Assembly (NCBI GenBank): GCA_000787465.1
Contig: JSYX01000575.1
Span: forward strand, 1 to 22,821
Direction: 5' to 3'
From: Thermomucor indicae-seudaticae
Taxonomy: Eukaryota; Mucoromycota; Mucoromycetes; Mucorales; Lichtheimiaceae
DNA: 22,821 bases
A program made the translations under genes and the position numbers. The notes under the pieces are model-generated. The model worked only from the letters and a program-made list of their open reading frames with translations. It ran no database searches and was not told the DNA's origin. The stretch's first letter is position 1; every line of letters begins with the position of its first letter. Shown one piece after another: positions 9,663 through 21,600 of the stretch.

Positions 9663-10966
9663 TTACGCATCTAGTAAAGAATTGTAGTGTGCACCTAATG
9701 AATAAAGATGTTTATGATACCTAAAGGGAAACAGCGTTTTAACGCAAGTAAACCATGGAGCTTAGGAAGAAAAGACTTACGCTAACTTTAAAGGCTCCTT
9801 TCCTGGATATTCTTCTTCGTTTACTTTAAGAACAGGCGCTCCCATTTGTACGATATGAATGGGAACCTGTCTTGCTCGTGATAAAGCCAAGATCTAGTAT
9901 TCAGGACGTGAGTTCGTCTGGTATCATCCTTCATACAAATTGCGTATCCTCCATACTTCAAGTTGCCCACCCCATCGCGCAGTATTTTCGATATCGGAAC
10001 AATACTTTTCGAAATCCTCTACAAAACTCGCATAAATAGACGCTTAGATATGGCATATCTTCTGGCTTACCAGGTTGAAACATCTCTCCATTATCCTTGT
10101 GGAGAAATGGCATGAAGTCATCGGGATGTTTGCGTATATAATCAGCTGCTTCCGCACGTAGTTCTTTATAATTGGCCTGTTATCACGGTTAGAGACAGTA
10201 TGACCTGTGCAACATATGCACCACCATACCTCTTGGCTATATCGATGGGACAGTTGATCTGCAATGGCATTATATAGACTTTTACATATTTCTAGGTGGA
10301 TCAATAGACTTTGCGCGTCGTGAAATGATGGAATCACTTACCAATGACCATCTGCTGTGATCTATAGAAACGACTGTCAGCAAAGAAGCTGCATTCTCTC
10401 CATACACGTGATTGACTTGCCTCTCGCACTCGCAGTTTCATTGGACCCAAGAGTTCATCAATCGCTTCCCTTTCCAAAGCCGCCATATCCACTTGCTCAC
10501 TGGCTTCTTTTTCAGCTTCCTCACGTAACCGCTGCATTTCTGCTTCGCGACGCTGCAATCGTTGCTTGGCTCGATTCTTCTTCTTTTTCGTTGTCGATTG
10601 TGGTGTGGGTGCTGGTGCCACAGGTACTTCTTCTTCAATAGACAATTCTTGCAATCGCTCCAGGGAAATGCCGTCCTAAATTAAAACCAAAAATGCATGG
10701 GTCCCGTCCTTCGTCTTTGTACAAGTTATTCAGCTCACATCGTCTTCTTCATCTTCGCCTTGAAGTTTCCGTAATTCTTGCTCATGCTTTATGCGCAACT
10801 CGTACTCCATGTCAATGATGCGCGACTGAAGCTCTTTTCTCTTCTTTTTCGGTGTCGCTTCGACGAGTTGTTTAATTTCGCGTTGCAGCTCTCGTTCTTC
10901 GGCGCGATGCCGATCGAGCATGGCATCCAGTGTCTCGGTCTCATTAACATTATCCGTCGGCATCAT
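9663..10966 (-). CDS. OTUD6: OTU-domain deubiquitinase, OTUD6 type, eight exons
   Basis: Cysteine protease predicted to cleave ubiquitin chains. Exons are 10966-10739, 10675-10421, 10361-10342 (20 nt), 10278-10230, 10176-10071, 10018-9957, 9893-9781 and 9720-9663; phases close, giving 296 residues (human OTUD6B about 293). The N-terminal half is a charged coiled coil like OTUD6B (LDRHRAEERELQREIKQL, TPKKKRKELQ, KKKKNRAKQRLQRREAE). The OTU core reads ITADGHCLYNAIADQL with D165 and C168 catalytic, then RKHPDDFMPFL, FEKYCSDIENTARWGGQLE, ALSRARQVPIHIVQ and GAHYNSL with the catalytic H289. Intron 2 (10420-10362) is GC-AG (donor GCAAGT). The catalytic Cys codon is split TG/T by intron 3. The first of two adjacent ATGs (10966, 10963) was taken; the frame extends upstream only from a TTG. 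Confidence 0.93.
10362..10420 (-). other. GC-AG intron in the OTUD6-type gene
   Basis: The donor is GAG/GCAAGT, matching the known GC-AG donor consensus, and the acceptor is CTATAG. Reading through it destroys the ADGHC motif, whereas removing it joins VRE to ITADGH, as expected for the family. Confidence 0.75.
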
Positions 10967-11118
10967 TTTCAACAGAGGAATAACAATAAAGGGTACGAAA
11001 AAGACAAAAAATTTCAATGTAGATAATGGTAGATCAGTAAGTGTTTCTGCTTTATACCAAAAAAGAAAAATTAAAAGAGAGGGTTTACTCTACAAACCCG
11101 TATAGAAGTGAAGGGAGG

Positions 11119-13098
11119 TTAGTGACTTTGGCGGCGAGTATTATTATTGCTATTATTATGGAGGTCGGGCGACAAGTAGCGTGAGCCTAGCGTGTCAGAA
11201 GAAAACCGTGAAGTATCAAGAGAAATGCTGGCAGTGTCAGAGGTGAAGAGTGGTGAATTAAACATGTCATCGGGTATGGAAGAATTTCGAGTGACGTCTG
11301 CTGCTACAGACCGGTTGGGGGCTGTCTTTGCAAGAGTTGCTTCGCTTGGCTTTTCAATAGATCTTCGTTTTTCATCATCCGTAGCTTCCTGATGTTCAAT
11401 TTTCTCTTTTGTCGACGAAGATTTTTGGTCAAAGAAATGGGCCGACTTGACTGGCAAGGTATCTGCTGGTGAAGGAGTAATGCCACTGCCTTCTGGTGTT
11501 GTCGCCACCACCACCCGGTCTTCTTCATCACGTGCTGGCGGTATGGCTTCTTGTTCCTCTTCTCGTTGGCCGCGTAGCACCCATCGTTTGAGGATATCCA
11601 CTTCAATGTTACCGAGAATGAGCTGTTCCACGTGATAGAGTAACAAGGGCGTAGACAAGACACCGACCGTGCCTGGGTCACCGCTTTCATAAAGCACATT
11701 GATCAAAGGAACACCCATGGCCACGGTTTTCGTTGCGCCACAGTACTAGACAAAAGTAGGGTTAGTCTTATGACTCGCAGGACCAAGTAGCGTTATGCAG
11801 ACCATGACAGCAACTGTATCTTCGCGCGAATACCGCAGTCGTTTGACCCATGACGGTTCCTTGAGCGAAGCCGGGAACGGGAGATATGCAAGAAACAAGC
11901 AGAGGAACGAAAACAGGATGTAAAAGCCAAAGTTCATGATCGCCACCGCGACGATATCCGTCGCCGATACCGCGTTAAAAGAGCCAGCATAAAAGGCATC
12001 CGAAAAGACCGACCAGACCATCGTCAGTAGCGCCACGCTGCTCACGTCGCCCAGCCGCCATTTCACTTTGATCTTGGCTGCCAGATCGGTGTACATGATC
12101 TGAAATAGCTGGCCAATCACGAGCGGGATCAAGACCGTGATACCGAGTTGCTTCAGGACAGAAACAAAGTCGACGCTGCCGCCTGCTTCGGCCGTCTCGT
12201 TTTCTGGCGTTGCCTCAATCAACGGTTCCTGAAATGTATCTACCAGTGCAGGCGAGATAAAGATGCCTAAATTAATTAAAAATGGGCAAATGAATTCAAA
12301 AGAAGCTATCAGTACGATGACGCGTCAGTTTACCTAGTACATTTCCAAGAGCGGCATTCATTAATGCTGCATTATGCGTGAGTTCAGTCAACTTGAATAC
12401 TGTCGCTCGTATCATTTACCTGTAGCCTCGTTGCCCTTTGCATTTTTTGTCATGACAACATTGGATGATACCGTGGTGGGCGTGCTGGCGGCGATAACAA
12501 CGCCCATCAAGACGAGTGAATTCATGGGCACGTGCATTTTAAATAACAGGAGAACGAGACCGAATACAAAGAAAGGAATAATGATGAGATTAATGATTTG
12601 AACAAGCATGTGAAGTCTGATGCGCAAAAATGTTTGTGTTAGGATGCGAGTACGTAATGATAATCCAGAGATAAGAAAGATGATAATGACGGCACCTGAA
12701 AGATAGAATGGTGAGATCGCCTTTCCAGCTCTTTTCTTTATAGCGTACGAACCCCATTTGATGGACCATTCTGCATGGATATAGCCGCCTTTGCGTGCAA
12801 CGGTGGGAAAGGCCCAGGCAAGGATGATGGCAACGAATAAACCGAGAAGAAACCAGTACTTTTTGAGAAGCTTGAGAAAGAGAGATTTTGCTCCGATTAA
12901 TCGCTGTTTTGATCTCGATAGCTGCTGCTGTTGTTGTTGGGATGGTAGCGATATGATCTCTGGCTTATTATCATCATCGCTGTAGGACGGTGGAAGCGGC
13001 GATTCTTTTTGGCTTTGTGGCGATGGTGACGGAACCTTACTAAGTGTTGCCTCACTTGCAAAGGATGTGGTCGCTTTTAACCTAGGGTCTTGTGCCAT
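11119..13098 (-). CDS. RCH1: Rch1/SLC10A7-like membrane transporter (SBF-like)
   Basis: Polytopic protein of the bile-acid-symporter-like fold. Yeast/Candida Rch1 and vertebrate SLC10A7 act as negative regulators of calcium uptake. Exons are 13098-12420, 12366-12334 (33 nt), 12266-11803 and 11745-11119, giving 600 residues. The N-terminus (1-75) is polar, with a polyQ run at 54-59. Hydrophobic helices follow, for example 81-100, 132-148, 162-187 and 194-212. Conserved motifs are ISGLSLRT, LMGVVIAASTPTTVSSNVVM with TKNAKGNEA, NAALGNVLGIFISP, and DTVAVMYCGATKTVAMGVPL, which aligns without a gap to the equivalent SLC10A7 segment only if a 57-nt intron (donor GTCTGC) is removed. The last ~150 residues form a Ser/Thr- and Glu-rich cytosolic tail with no recognisable domain, a plausible phosphorylation region. 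Divergent from the glycogen debranching gene. Confidence 0.92.
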
Positions 13099-13462
13099 GA
13101 TGATTATAAATGAAAGAAGAAGCGAAAAAGAATACTGGGATGCATCATTTAAATGTTTCCCTTTTACATACAGGATTTAAATGCGCTGCACCGCTTATTT
13201 CTCGATCTCTACTTTTTGGGAGAAGTTGGTTTTTTTATCCAGGAGAATAAAAGGAACATAAAAGGAGAGACAAGTTTTCTTTGGGGGAGATTGAGCCACA
13301 GTGGATCGTCGATGTTGGGGGGATACGACGCATTGACCCGAGAAAAAAGAGAGGCGCCAATACAAAAAATGATTTGTTTTCTCACGCGATCAAAAAGATA
13401 ATTTTGGATCATCTTTCGCTCTCTTTTTTCTTTCGCTCTTTTTTACATTGAGATAGTAAGCA
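13099..13462. promoter_or_regulatory. Bidirectional promoter between RCH1 and GDB1
   Basis: 364 bp separate the two divergent start codons, so both promoters must lie here. A strong pyrimidine tract at 13412-13445 precedes the GDB1 ATG and contains a 10-bp direct repeat, CTTTCGCTCT, at 13413-13422 and 13430-13439. Frames seen here lack motifs and are not called. No TATA box is obvious. Confidence 0.6.
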
Positions 13463-16400
13463 ATGACTGCCGATGTCGACGCCACGAAAAAGAAGAAGCC
13501 CCTACTCTACACACTCCCTTTGGCGGATGACGGTTCGCCCGACAATGCCAAGACCGTAAGTCCTCAATTCATGCATCATCGCTGCCCTTCTTGCATATCC
13601 CAATTGAATCTGTCGTGTCTTTATCGTAAAGAACACATGACAATGTTATTGACATGTTTAATTCCAACATGAAATCAAACATACTAGACTTGTTTCAGAC
13701 AGAAGTACTACTTCTACAACCCCTTTGCTCTTTTTGCGTGTTTTTCGTTCTGCATCCGAACATTCTCTGCAGAAAAGAAGAGGGTTAAGATTTTTTCCTC
13801 CTGTAGTATATCCGAATACCGCTACTGACTACACAAGAAACATGGCTTCGATTCACTATCAAGCCCGGCTCGAGCGTATTGCGCTCCAATTTGACCCTGT
13901 ACACCACTTACCCCATCCACGGGTAACTGTTTAACATGGAGTGGAAAATTTTTAATTATTGCCGTTTTTAATTCGATATCCATAGTTTATTTGACAGGTC
14001 CACATTTCATTCATTGCCGTAAGTCGATATATCCAACTAGAATTTAATAATATTTTACTATGGGGCTCTTGCTAGTTTCATACCAGACGACCCATCATCA
14101 ACAGTTCAAACTGGGTATCATTGCGATCTTGTGCTTACCTCACCAGGAGCTTACGAGTATCATGTGAACGACCAGCAACGCTCGGGCTACTTGATTGTCG
14201 AACCTCGGTTGTACGACCGGCAACAACAACCGTTACCGTTGGATGCCGTCATGATGATATCCGTGATTCCCAAATGGATGGGTCCTATTGACGATTGGAA
14301 ACCTCACTTGGACTTGATCCAGAACTCAGCATACAACATGATCCACTTTGCACCCATGCAGCTCAGAGGTGCATCCGATTCACCTTACAGTATCAGAGAC
14401 CAACTCTTGTTTGCGGACGATCTCTTTAAAGATAAGCAACTGTCAAGAGAAGATAGACTGGAGACCGTCAAGACTGCCCTGGCCAGCATCCAGACGGAGC
14501 GCGGTATCCTGTGTCTGTCGGATGTTGTCTGGAATCACACCAGTAGCGACTCGCCGTTCCTTCTAGATCATCCAGATGCAGGTAATAATAATACTTTGTC
14601 AAGTTGGGTGCGGCAGGGCGCACTGACAATCGCAGGGATATGTTCCGTTTGTTGTTAGGATACAATTTGCAAAACTCGCCTCATTTGGTACCTGCCTATG
14701 AGCTGGATACCGCCCTTCTGGAACTTTCAGCCAACCTGGAGAAATACAACAACTTGCCATGTCGCATCGAATCCGTACACGACGTTGATCTTGTTATGAA
14801 GCACATTGAATCCACTCTTTTCCCAGAATTGAAGCTGTGGGAGTACAAGGTTCTGGATGCGGATTTGCAAAAGAAGCGTTTTCGAGAGGCCATGCAAGAC
14901 ACCAGCCTGGATCCGATTCCGTACCACCACAAAAATGTAAAAGACCTACCTATTGAAGCTCAGGCGGAATTGCTGCGTCATTGGGCCATACAAAGCGGCA
15001 ATCCTGGCGTGCGTTTCCATCGATCATTGGACTTGCCCCGAGCCATTGGCTTTATGCGTTCATTGACAGATAGCCTTGAAAAGCAAGTCGCATGGTTGGA
15101 CAAGTTGCTGGATCAATATAATCTGTCACTGTATCAAGAATACGACCAAGACGTCACCATTGCCCTGGAAAATATTCGATCCAGGATCGTCTATCTGCAC
15201 CTTGACGCAAACGGACCTAAATTACGCGAGATCAGTTCAAGGTAAAAGTAGGCACCAGTGCAACTAGGTTTCCATCCATCACACTTTCTCGTTTTAGTTG
15301 TCCGTTGGTGGAAACTTACTTTACCCGTCTGGTACCCAAAGCCAATGATCCGTCCGGCACCCTGCAGCTCGCCAACAACGGCTGGATTTGGAACGCAGAC
15401 CCCATGCAAGACTTTGCAGGCCCCGGTTCGTCTGCCTACCTGCGTCGTCAAGTCATATGCTGGAGCGACTGCGTAAAACTCCGTTATGGTCAGAAACCAG
15501 AAGATAATCCGTGGTTATGGCAACACATGAAGGAATACACAGAACAAGTCGCGTCCCTGTTCCAGGGGTTCCGCATCGACAACTGCCATTCGACGGCGAT
15601 CCACGTGGCTCAGTATCTCTTGGACGCTGCTCGCCGTGTTCGACCTGATCTGTACGTCGTGGCAGAGCTCTTTACCGGTTCTCCGGAAATGGATACACTC
15701 TTTGTCTCCAAGCTCGGTATTCATGCCCTCGTTCGTGAAGCCATGCAGGCCTGGGATCCTTACGAGCTGTCTAGGCTGGTCCACAGACACGGTGGCAAGC
15801 CTGTCGGAAGCATGGACCAGGATATGACTTGGAAAACGGTTCATTTGGATAATAGAAAGGCATGCCTCATCCCCATTGAACACGGATCAATGCCGAGAGC
15901 CTTGTTTATGGATTGCACGCATGATAATCCAACGCCCTTTCAGAAAAGAACCGCAGAGGTAATTTAATCAGCATCCAACTTTGCCCCAATACCTTATTGA
16001 CTAGTGACTGGATCAGGATACGTTACCGAATGCAGCCTTGGTTGCCTTTTCAGACTGTGCCATAGGCAGCGTCAAGGGATATGACGAGATTTACCCATTC
16101 CATCTCAATGTCGCATCGGAAAAGCGGCTCTATTCCCCCTGTTCACAGCAAGGTATCGTCCAAGTGAAGCGGAAACTCCAAGACCTGCATCACACCATGG
16201 CTGTGGGTCAGTATACCGAAGTGCACGTCCACCACGAAGGCGACTACATTTTGGTGCATCGGCAGCATCCCGCAACGCACGACGGTTACCTGCTCGTGGC
16301 GCGTACGGCGTTCTCCGGTAATAGTAGCAGCAGCAGCAGCGACAACATCGCACCTATCCTGTTGCACATGACCCAATTGAAATATCTGCTGGGCGCCTCC

Positions 16401-18564
16401 CTTCAAGTCGATACGACCTCTATCAGTGCTACAACAAAATATCTTGCAGGTCTCCCGAGCATCGTCAAACGGTTACCGGAGCCAACCATCCATCAACATC
16501 CCAAAGCCGATGGCACATGGTCCGTGGAAATTGTGCTTCCGCAGCAGGACGAGTTTGCGCCTGGGTCCATCTACGTCTTTTATACCAGCATCGACAGCCG
16601 TCCCATGACCGCCATCCGCGCCGCCCTTGCTGACTTCCCTGACGTGCGCAGTTTAGATCTGCTTGACTGCAACGTGGTTCTGTACCGGTGCGAAGCCGAA
16701 GAAATGGACGCCACTGGTGGGCACGGCGTGTACGATGTGCCGCGCTGGGGCAAGCTGCCTTATGCAGGCTTGGAAGGTTTCATGGCTGTGTTGCGTCCCA
16801 TTATCCGTGACAACGATCTCGGCCATCCTTTTTGCGATAACCTACGTCAAGGACCCTGGACTATGGACTATATCCTTGGCCGTCTCGAACGCTACAACTG
16901 TCCCAGATTGAGGCCCCTTGCTGTCTGGCTCCAGACCCAGTTTCATACCGCCAAACAGCTCCCTCATTTCCTGGTACCAAAGTATTTTGCCATGATCATC
17001 CAGACCGCCTATCATCATGTTCGCCAGCACGCCTTGTCTTGTATGTCGCATTGGGTTATCAAGGATGAGTTTAGCTCGGCTCTTGCTCTCTGCAGTGTCC
17101 AAATGCATGGTGCTGTGCCTTCCACTGGCCTTTATCCATCATGCAAGGACAGAAACCCGTCCCTTGCAGCAGGCTTGCCTCACTTTAGCACCGGCTACAT
17201 GCGCACCTGGGGTCGCGACGTCTTCATCTCTCTGCGCGGCCTGCTGCTGGTGACGGGCCAGTTCGATGCCGCCAAACGACACATTCTCGCGTTCGCTGCC
17301 ACTCTATGCCACGGCCTGCTGCCTAACTTGCTGGACGCAGCTCGCTCACCGCGATACAACGCACGCGATGCGGTCTGGTGGTTCCTGCAGTCCGTTCAAG
17401 ACTATTGCAGCCTAGCACCCGACGGTCTCTCGATCCTCAATGAATCGGTCCGCCGCCGGTTCCCACCCGACGACCGCTACGTGCCCATCGAAGAGGGTTA
17501 CATATGGGAATGCAGCATGACGGACATTATTCAGGAGATTATGCAGCGCCATGCCCAGGGCATTCATTTTCGAGAGCACAATGCCGGACCCGCGATTGAC
17601 CAACAAATGAAGGACGCCGGGTTCAATATCGATATTGACTTGGATTGGACGACGGGCTTGCTCGTGGGCGGCAACGAGTGGAACTGTGGCACCTGGATGG
17701 ACAAGATGGGTGAAAGCGCAAAGGCAGGTAATAAAGGGTATCCAGGCACACCTCGCGATGGCGCACCGATCGAAATCACAGGTCTCTTGAAGAGCGCGTT
17801 GCGCTGGATCGTGCAACTTGTCGAAGCCCGCAAGTTTCCTTATACAGGTGTCCAGACGTCGCATGGAGGAACCTTGACTTTTCGAGAATGGAACGATCGT
17901 CTTCAAGCTTCTTTTGAACACATCTATTACATCCCCAAAGGTATTGAAAAAAGAAATGTCATATACGCCACTGAAAACCACATCTGAACGCTCGCTCTGA
18001 AAAGACCCTTCTAAGGACAAGGATTATGCTGTTGATCCCAGTATCATTCATCGCCGCGGTATCTACAAGGATGTCTGGAAAGCAACACATCCCTACACAG
18101 AGTACCAGTTCCGACCCAGCCTGTGCGTCGCCATGGTCGTTGCCCCAGAACTCTTTGACAAGTTGCACGCCAAAGAATGTCTTGAACTCATGCATGAGGT
18201 CCTGTTAGGACCACTGGGTATGCGCACGTTGGATCCAGCGGACCTACGCTATCGGCCCTATTACAATAACAGTGACGATTCGGATGACTTTGACGTGTCC
18301 AAGGGGCGCAATTACCACCAAGGTCCCGAATGGGTTTGGCTTATGGGCTATTACCTGAGAGCAGCATATCACATGGGAACTCTGTCTCCACTCGCGATAT
18401 CCAAGATTTTACGTGCTCATCGTGACGAAATTCTTGGGCATAAAAACGTCTGGGCGGGCTTGCCAGAACTCACAAACAAGGATGGTGCATTCTGTCCGGA
18501 CTCTTGCTTCTCACAAGCATGGTCAGCGTCATGTTTGTTGGATCTCTTGTACGATATGCAGTAA
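13463..18564 (+). CDS. GDB1: Glycogen debranching enzyme, bifunctional, eight exons
   Basis: Carries 4-alpha-glucanotransferase and amylo-alpha-1,6-glucosidase activities in glycogen breakdown, in the cytosol. Exons are 13463-13555, 13807-13922, 13998-14018 (21 nt), 14076-14581, 14659-15241, 15298-15958, 16017-17940 and 18005-18564; all phases close, giving 1487 residues (human AGL 1532). N-terminal part: YIRIPLLTTQETWLRFTIKP, LYTTYPIHG, SAYNMIHFAPMQ, DVVWNHTSSDSPF. Transferase residues: D534 (FRIDNCHS), E563 (VVAELFTGS) and the FMDCTHDN motif near 645. Glucosidase part: LAAGLPHFSTGYMRTWGRD, YNARDAVWWFLQ, CGTWMDKMGES, TPRDGAPIEITGL, RRGIYKDVW, VAMVVAPELF, NYHQGPEWVW. A Ser run coded by AGC repeats (16321-16338) sits in a linker. 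Exons 2-4 are the least conserved part and their borders are less certain; intron 1 is long (251 nt) and could hide another small exon. The last intron must end at 18004, not 18016, to keep the frame. Confidence 0.95.
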
Positions 18565-18635
18565 ACAACTGGGTTTGCAAGGACGGAATATATACATAGC
18601 CACATGGTGTGTGTGCGCCTCTACATATAAACTTT
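18565..18635. other. 71-bp convergent gap between GDB1 and SART3-like stop codons
   Basis: The two genes end tail to tail with only 71 bp between stop codons, so their 3' UTRs almost certainly overlap or terminate within each other. No hairpin or other element is evident. Confidence 0.55.
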
Positions 18636-21600
18636 TTACTTTTTGCCAAGTAACATGGCACGGAAGTCCTGATTGCTTTTCGGTGCTGCTTCAGATGTAC
18701 TGGGTCTTGTTTCTTGACTCTCGGAAGATTCAGCTGTGGGCGTTCCATCTCCTCGTCCTCCGCGTCCACGATACCCAAGTCCAATGCGTCCTCGTCCGCG
18801 ACCACGTCCGCGGCTAGGACGTGCTTTCGGTTCTTGTTCTGTCTTTGTCGCCTTAGATGGGCGTTCCTCCCCCGTTTCCGACAGTTTGCGCTTTGGCGGG
18901 TGTTCAGCAGATTCAGATGCTTGGCTCTTTTTACGTTCCTTTTGCTTCTCTTTTTGCTGTATACGTCGCTGAGCCTTTTGCCTCTGATATCAAACTTTAG
19001 ATATCGCTGCTAAGGTTGCTAAGGGAAAAAGATATTGTATACCTTTTGGTGGATTTCTTTTTCTTTCTTTCGTTCTTCTGCCTCTTCCTGTTGGGCTATT
19101 GCGGCCTTTGCACATAAAAAAGTTGAGTCAGCATCGTTTCCAAAAAACAGCCTGGGTATCCATCGCGGGCCATTTACCTGCCATTCTCTTGTCAAACTCT
19201 TCGTTTTGCGATTAATCCGTATGAGTGCGTCTGCCGTGCTATCAACGCTACCAACTTCATGTTCCATCCTTATCCAAGCGTCCATCAATCTTTCCGGATA
19301 GTCCAATTGTTTCACTATTGCACGCTTGAACAACGATTCGCATTTGGCGATATTACCCAACATTCTACCCGCCGTTCAACTGTTAGAGTGACTGAAAGCG
19401 CCAACAGTCATCGCATCATTTTAGGAGGATTACCGTTCAAAGTTGATGTATTGCAGCCACGCTTCCACGTTGCGCCCCTGACGAAGGATAACTTCTTCCC
19501 ATATTTCTCTGCCTTTCTCTTGGTTACCCATTTTCACAGCCTGTCCATTTTTTCAGCACAATCAACGTCTAAATCACACAACTACCGGTGCTTTCGCTCG
19601 TACCATAATGTATGCATAGTACTGCTCTATCCGGTAATAGGGATCCATCGTTTCCGGAAATTCTAATCAATCAAAGTTCGAGTTATCAAGCCATATATTA
19701 GCACTCAAAATAGCTAATGTTGGGGGTTTGCTTACCGTCACTTATGTACGATAATGCTTCTTCAAAGGCTAACTGAAGATCCTGTAAATCTTCGTTTGAT
19801 ATATCGTCGGCTATAACGGCAATAATGAGTGGATGCAGCAGACTCCATAACCTTTTTACGTACGTTCTTCCCAATTAATTTGATGCCGTAAATAGTCGCA
19901 TTTTGCCTTGAACAGAGCCACAAGATCTTCCAAACTTGAAAGCAGTGAGGGGTTACCCAGAGCACGATCAAAAATATCTACAGATCACAATAGTTGTGGC
20001 GGGAAAACAAAGTTTCAGACCAATCCTCCACAACATTACTTACCAAACACTTGTTCTTTTTCTGTATTTTTCAATTCCTAGTAATCGTTCAATACCATCA
20101 GAACACACAGTACTCTATATCCACCAATAATAACCACTTGCCAGTATACGAGCTAAATGGGCCCATAAGATGCCGGACCACGGGCAGTTACGCACTGCAC
20201 GGTTGGCCACAGTCTCCATAAAAGCCGGTGCTCGCGCCTTTTCCATCTTAAGAGAAAAAAGCCCTAGATGTTAATCCTGACTGGGATACGGAAGCGCCTC
20301 TCTCTTGTCTGTTTACCAAAAACAGTATGTAGTCGTCCCATAAGCCTACGTCGGTGCAGTATATAGCAAGAGCTCTTTCGTATAAATTCCGGACATGGTT
20401 CAGGCTAAACATGTTTTTGGTAACCTTTTCATTTTCAATATACTGATAAAAGTAGTCGACAGCATAACCGTTTTCCGCCTAATAACACCCAAAGCATTAG
20501 GAATGAAAGGCGCTTTGACCAAAAGCAGTTCGCCTATACTAACCAGTTGACGCTCGTATGGCTCACGTTCGTTGACAGCTGCTTTTGTGCTCGAGAATGT
20601 CTTGTTTACTTCGACCATAATGTTTTCGTAGTTATCATTATCCCAGCTACTGATGAGATTTGAAAAGCCATTGAACGTTTCTTGGATAGCTAAGCAAATC
20701 CACCCAAGTTAAGACAGAATTTTCAAAGACTGCAGGTCATATAATACCTACCAAGGTGTAATACTTGCAGACGGTCTAGATACAAGTCTTTTACTCTTGC
20801 ATACTGCTCTGGCCTGTACACGGTTATCATGTTTAAACTTTCTAAAAGCTTCTTCCAGACAACACTTGTACTCACTTTCTGAATCGCTACAGATTTTTGA
20901 TCCGTTGTTAGTTGCCTCAGGCCGTGCTATCAAAGCTCCCTAGTACTCCTCACCTCCAACACTTGTCTTTCGAAATTGATAAACGGGTTCCATATTTCGT
21001 GACTCTACATGGTAGTGATATTGAGCGTCTGAAACCTGCACGAGCCGTCGATACAAAATAGCTTGTTCGTTACCTTGGCTATATCGTAACGCGTTGCTCT
21101 CACAGCCTTTAATAGATCCTCCCGTGTTGTCTCGATTATATCTGCCACTTGAGCTTCATCCTTCGGTCCCGTCTCTTCATCACCCCATCTCGCATCAAAC
21201 TTTTCGAGGACATAATCCACAAACGACTTCCAGATGGATATCGCTAAGTGTAAGAGAGAAGGATATACATATGAGGCATGATTTAACTTTTTGGACAGAA
21301 CTTTAAGTACTTACAATAGTAATCCTTTTCAGCTTCTTCATACAAAGCTCGCAGCCTTTGTTCGCCTTCCTCGGTATTCGCTTCCTTTTTGGCATCATTG
21401 ATCCAATCCAGCCACAGACCTGGAAGAAAAACAAGCCGTCTTAGTTGGTTTGCAACTCTTCTGAATATCGACACTTACTTTCTGACAATGGGTACACTGC
21501 GTGCATCCGTTCGCGTGCAGCCTCCAGTTGATCCGGCAAGTCCACTTGCTTCAGTAACTCAATCAGCCTGACATGTGCGTCATAACGACTGCTGTCTTTT

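Noticed and set aside
17941..18016. Glycogen debranching intron ending at the CTAAG before 18017
   Set aside because: That acceptor shifts the frame. The AAAAG acceptor ending at 18004 keeps phase and restores DPSKDKDYAVDP before RRGIYKDVW.
18714..19013. 99-codon plus-strand frame rich in Ser, Phe and Leu
   Set aside because: It is the antisense of the RG-rich C-terminal exon of the SART3-like gene; the composition follows from that repeat.
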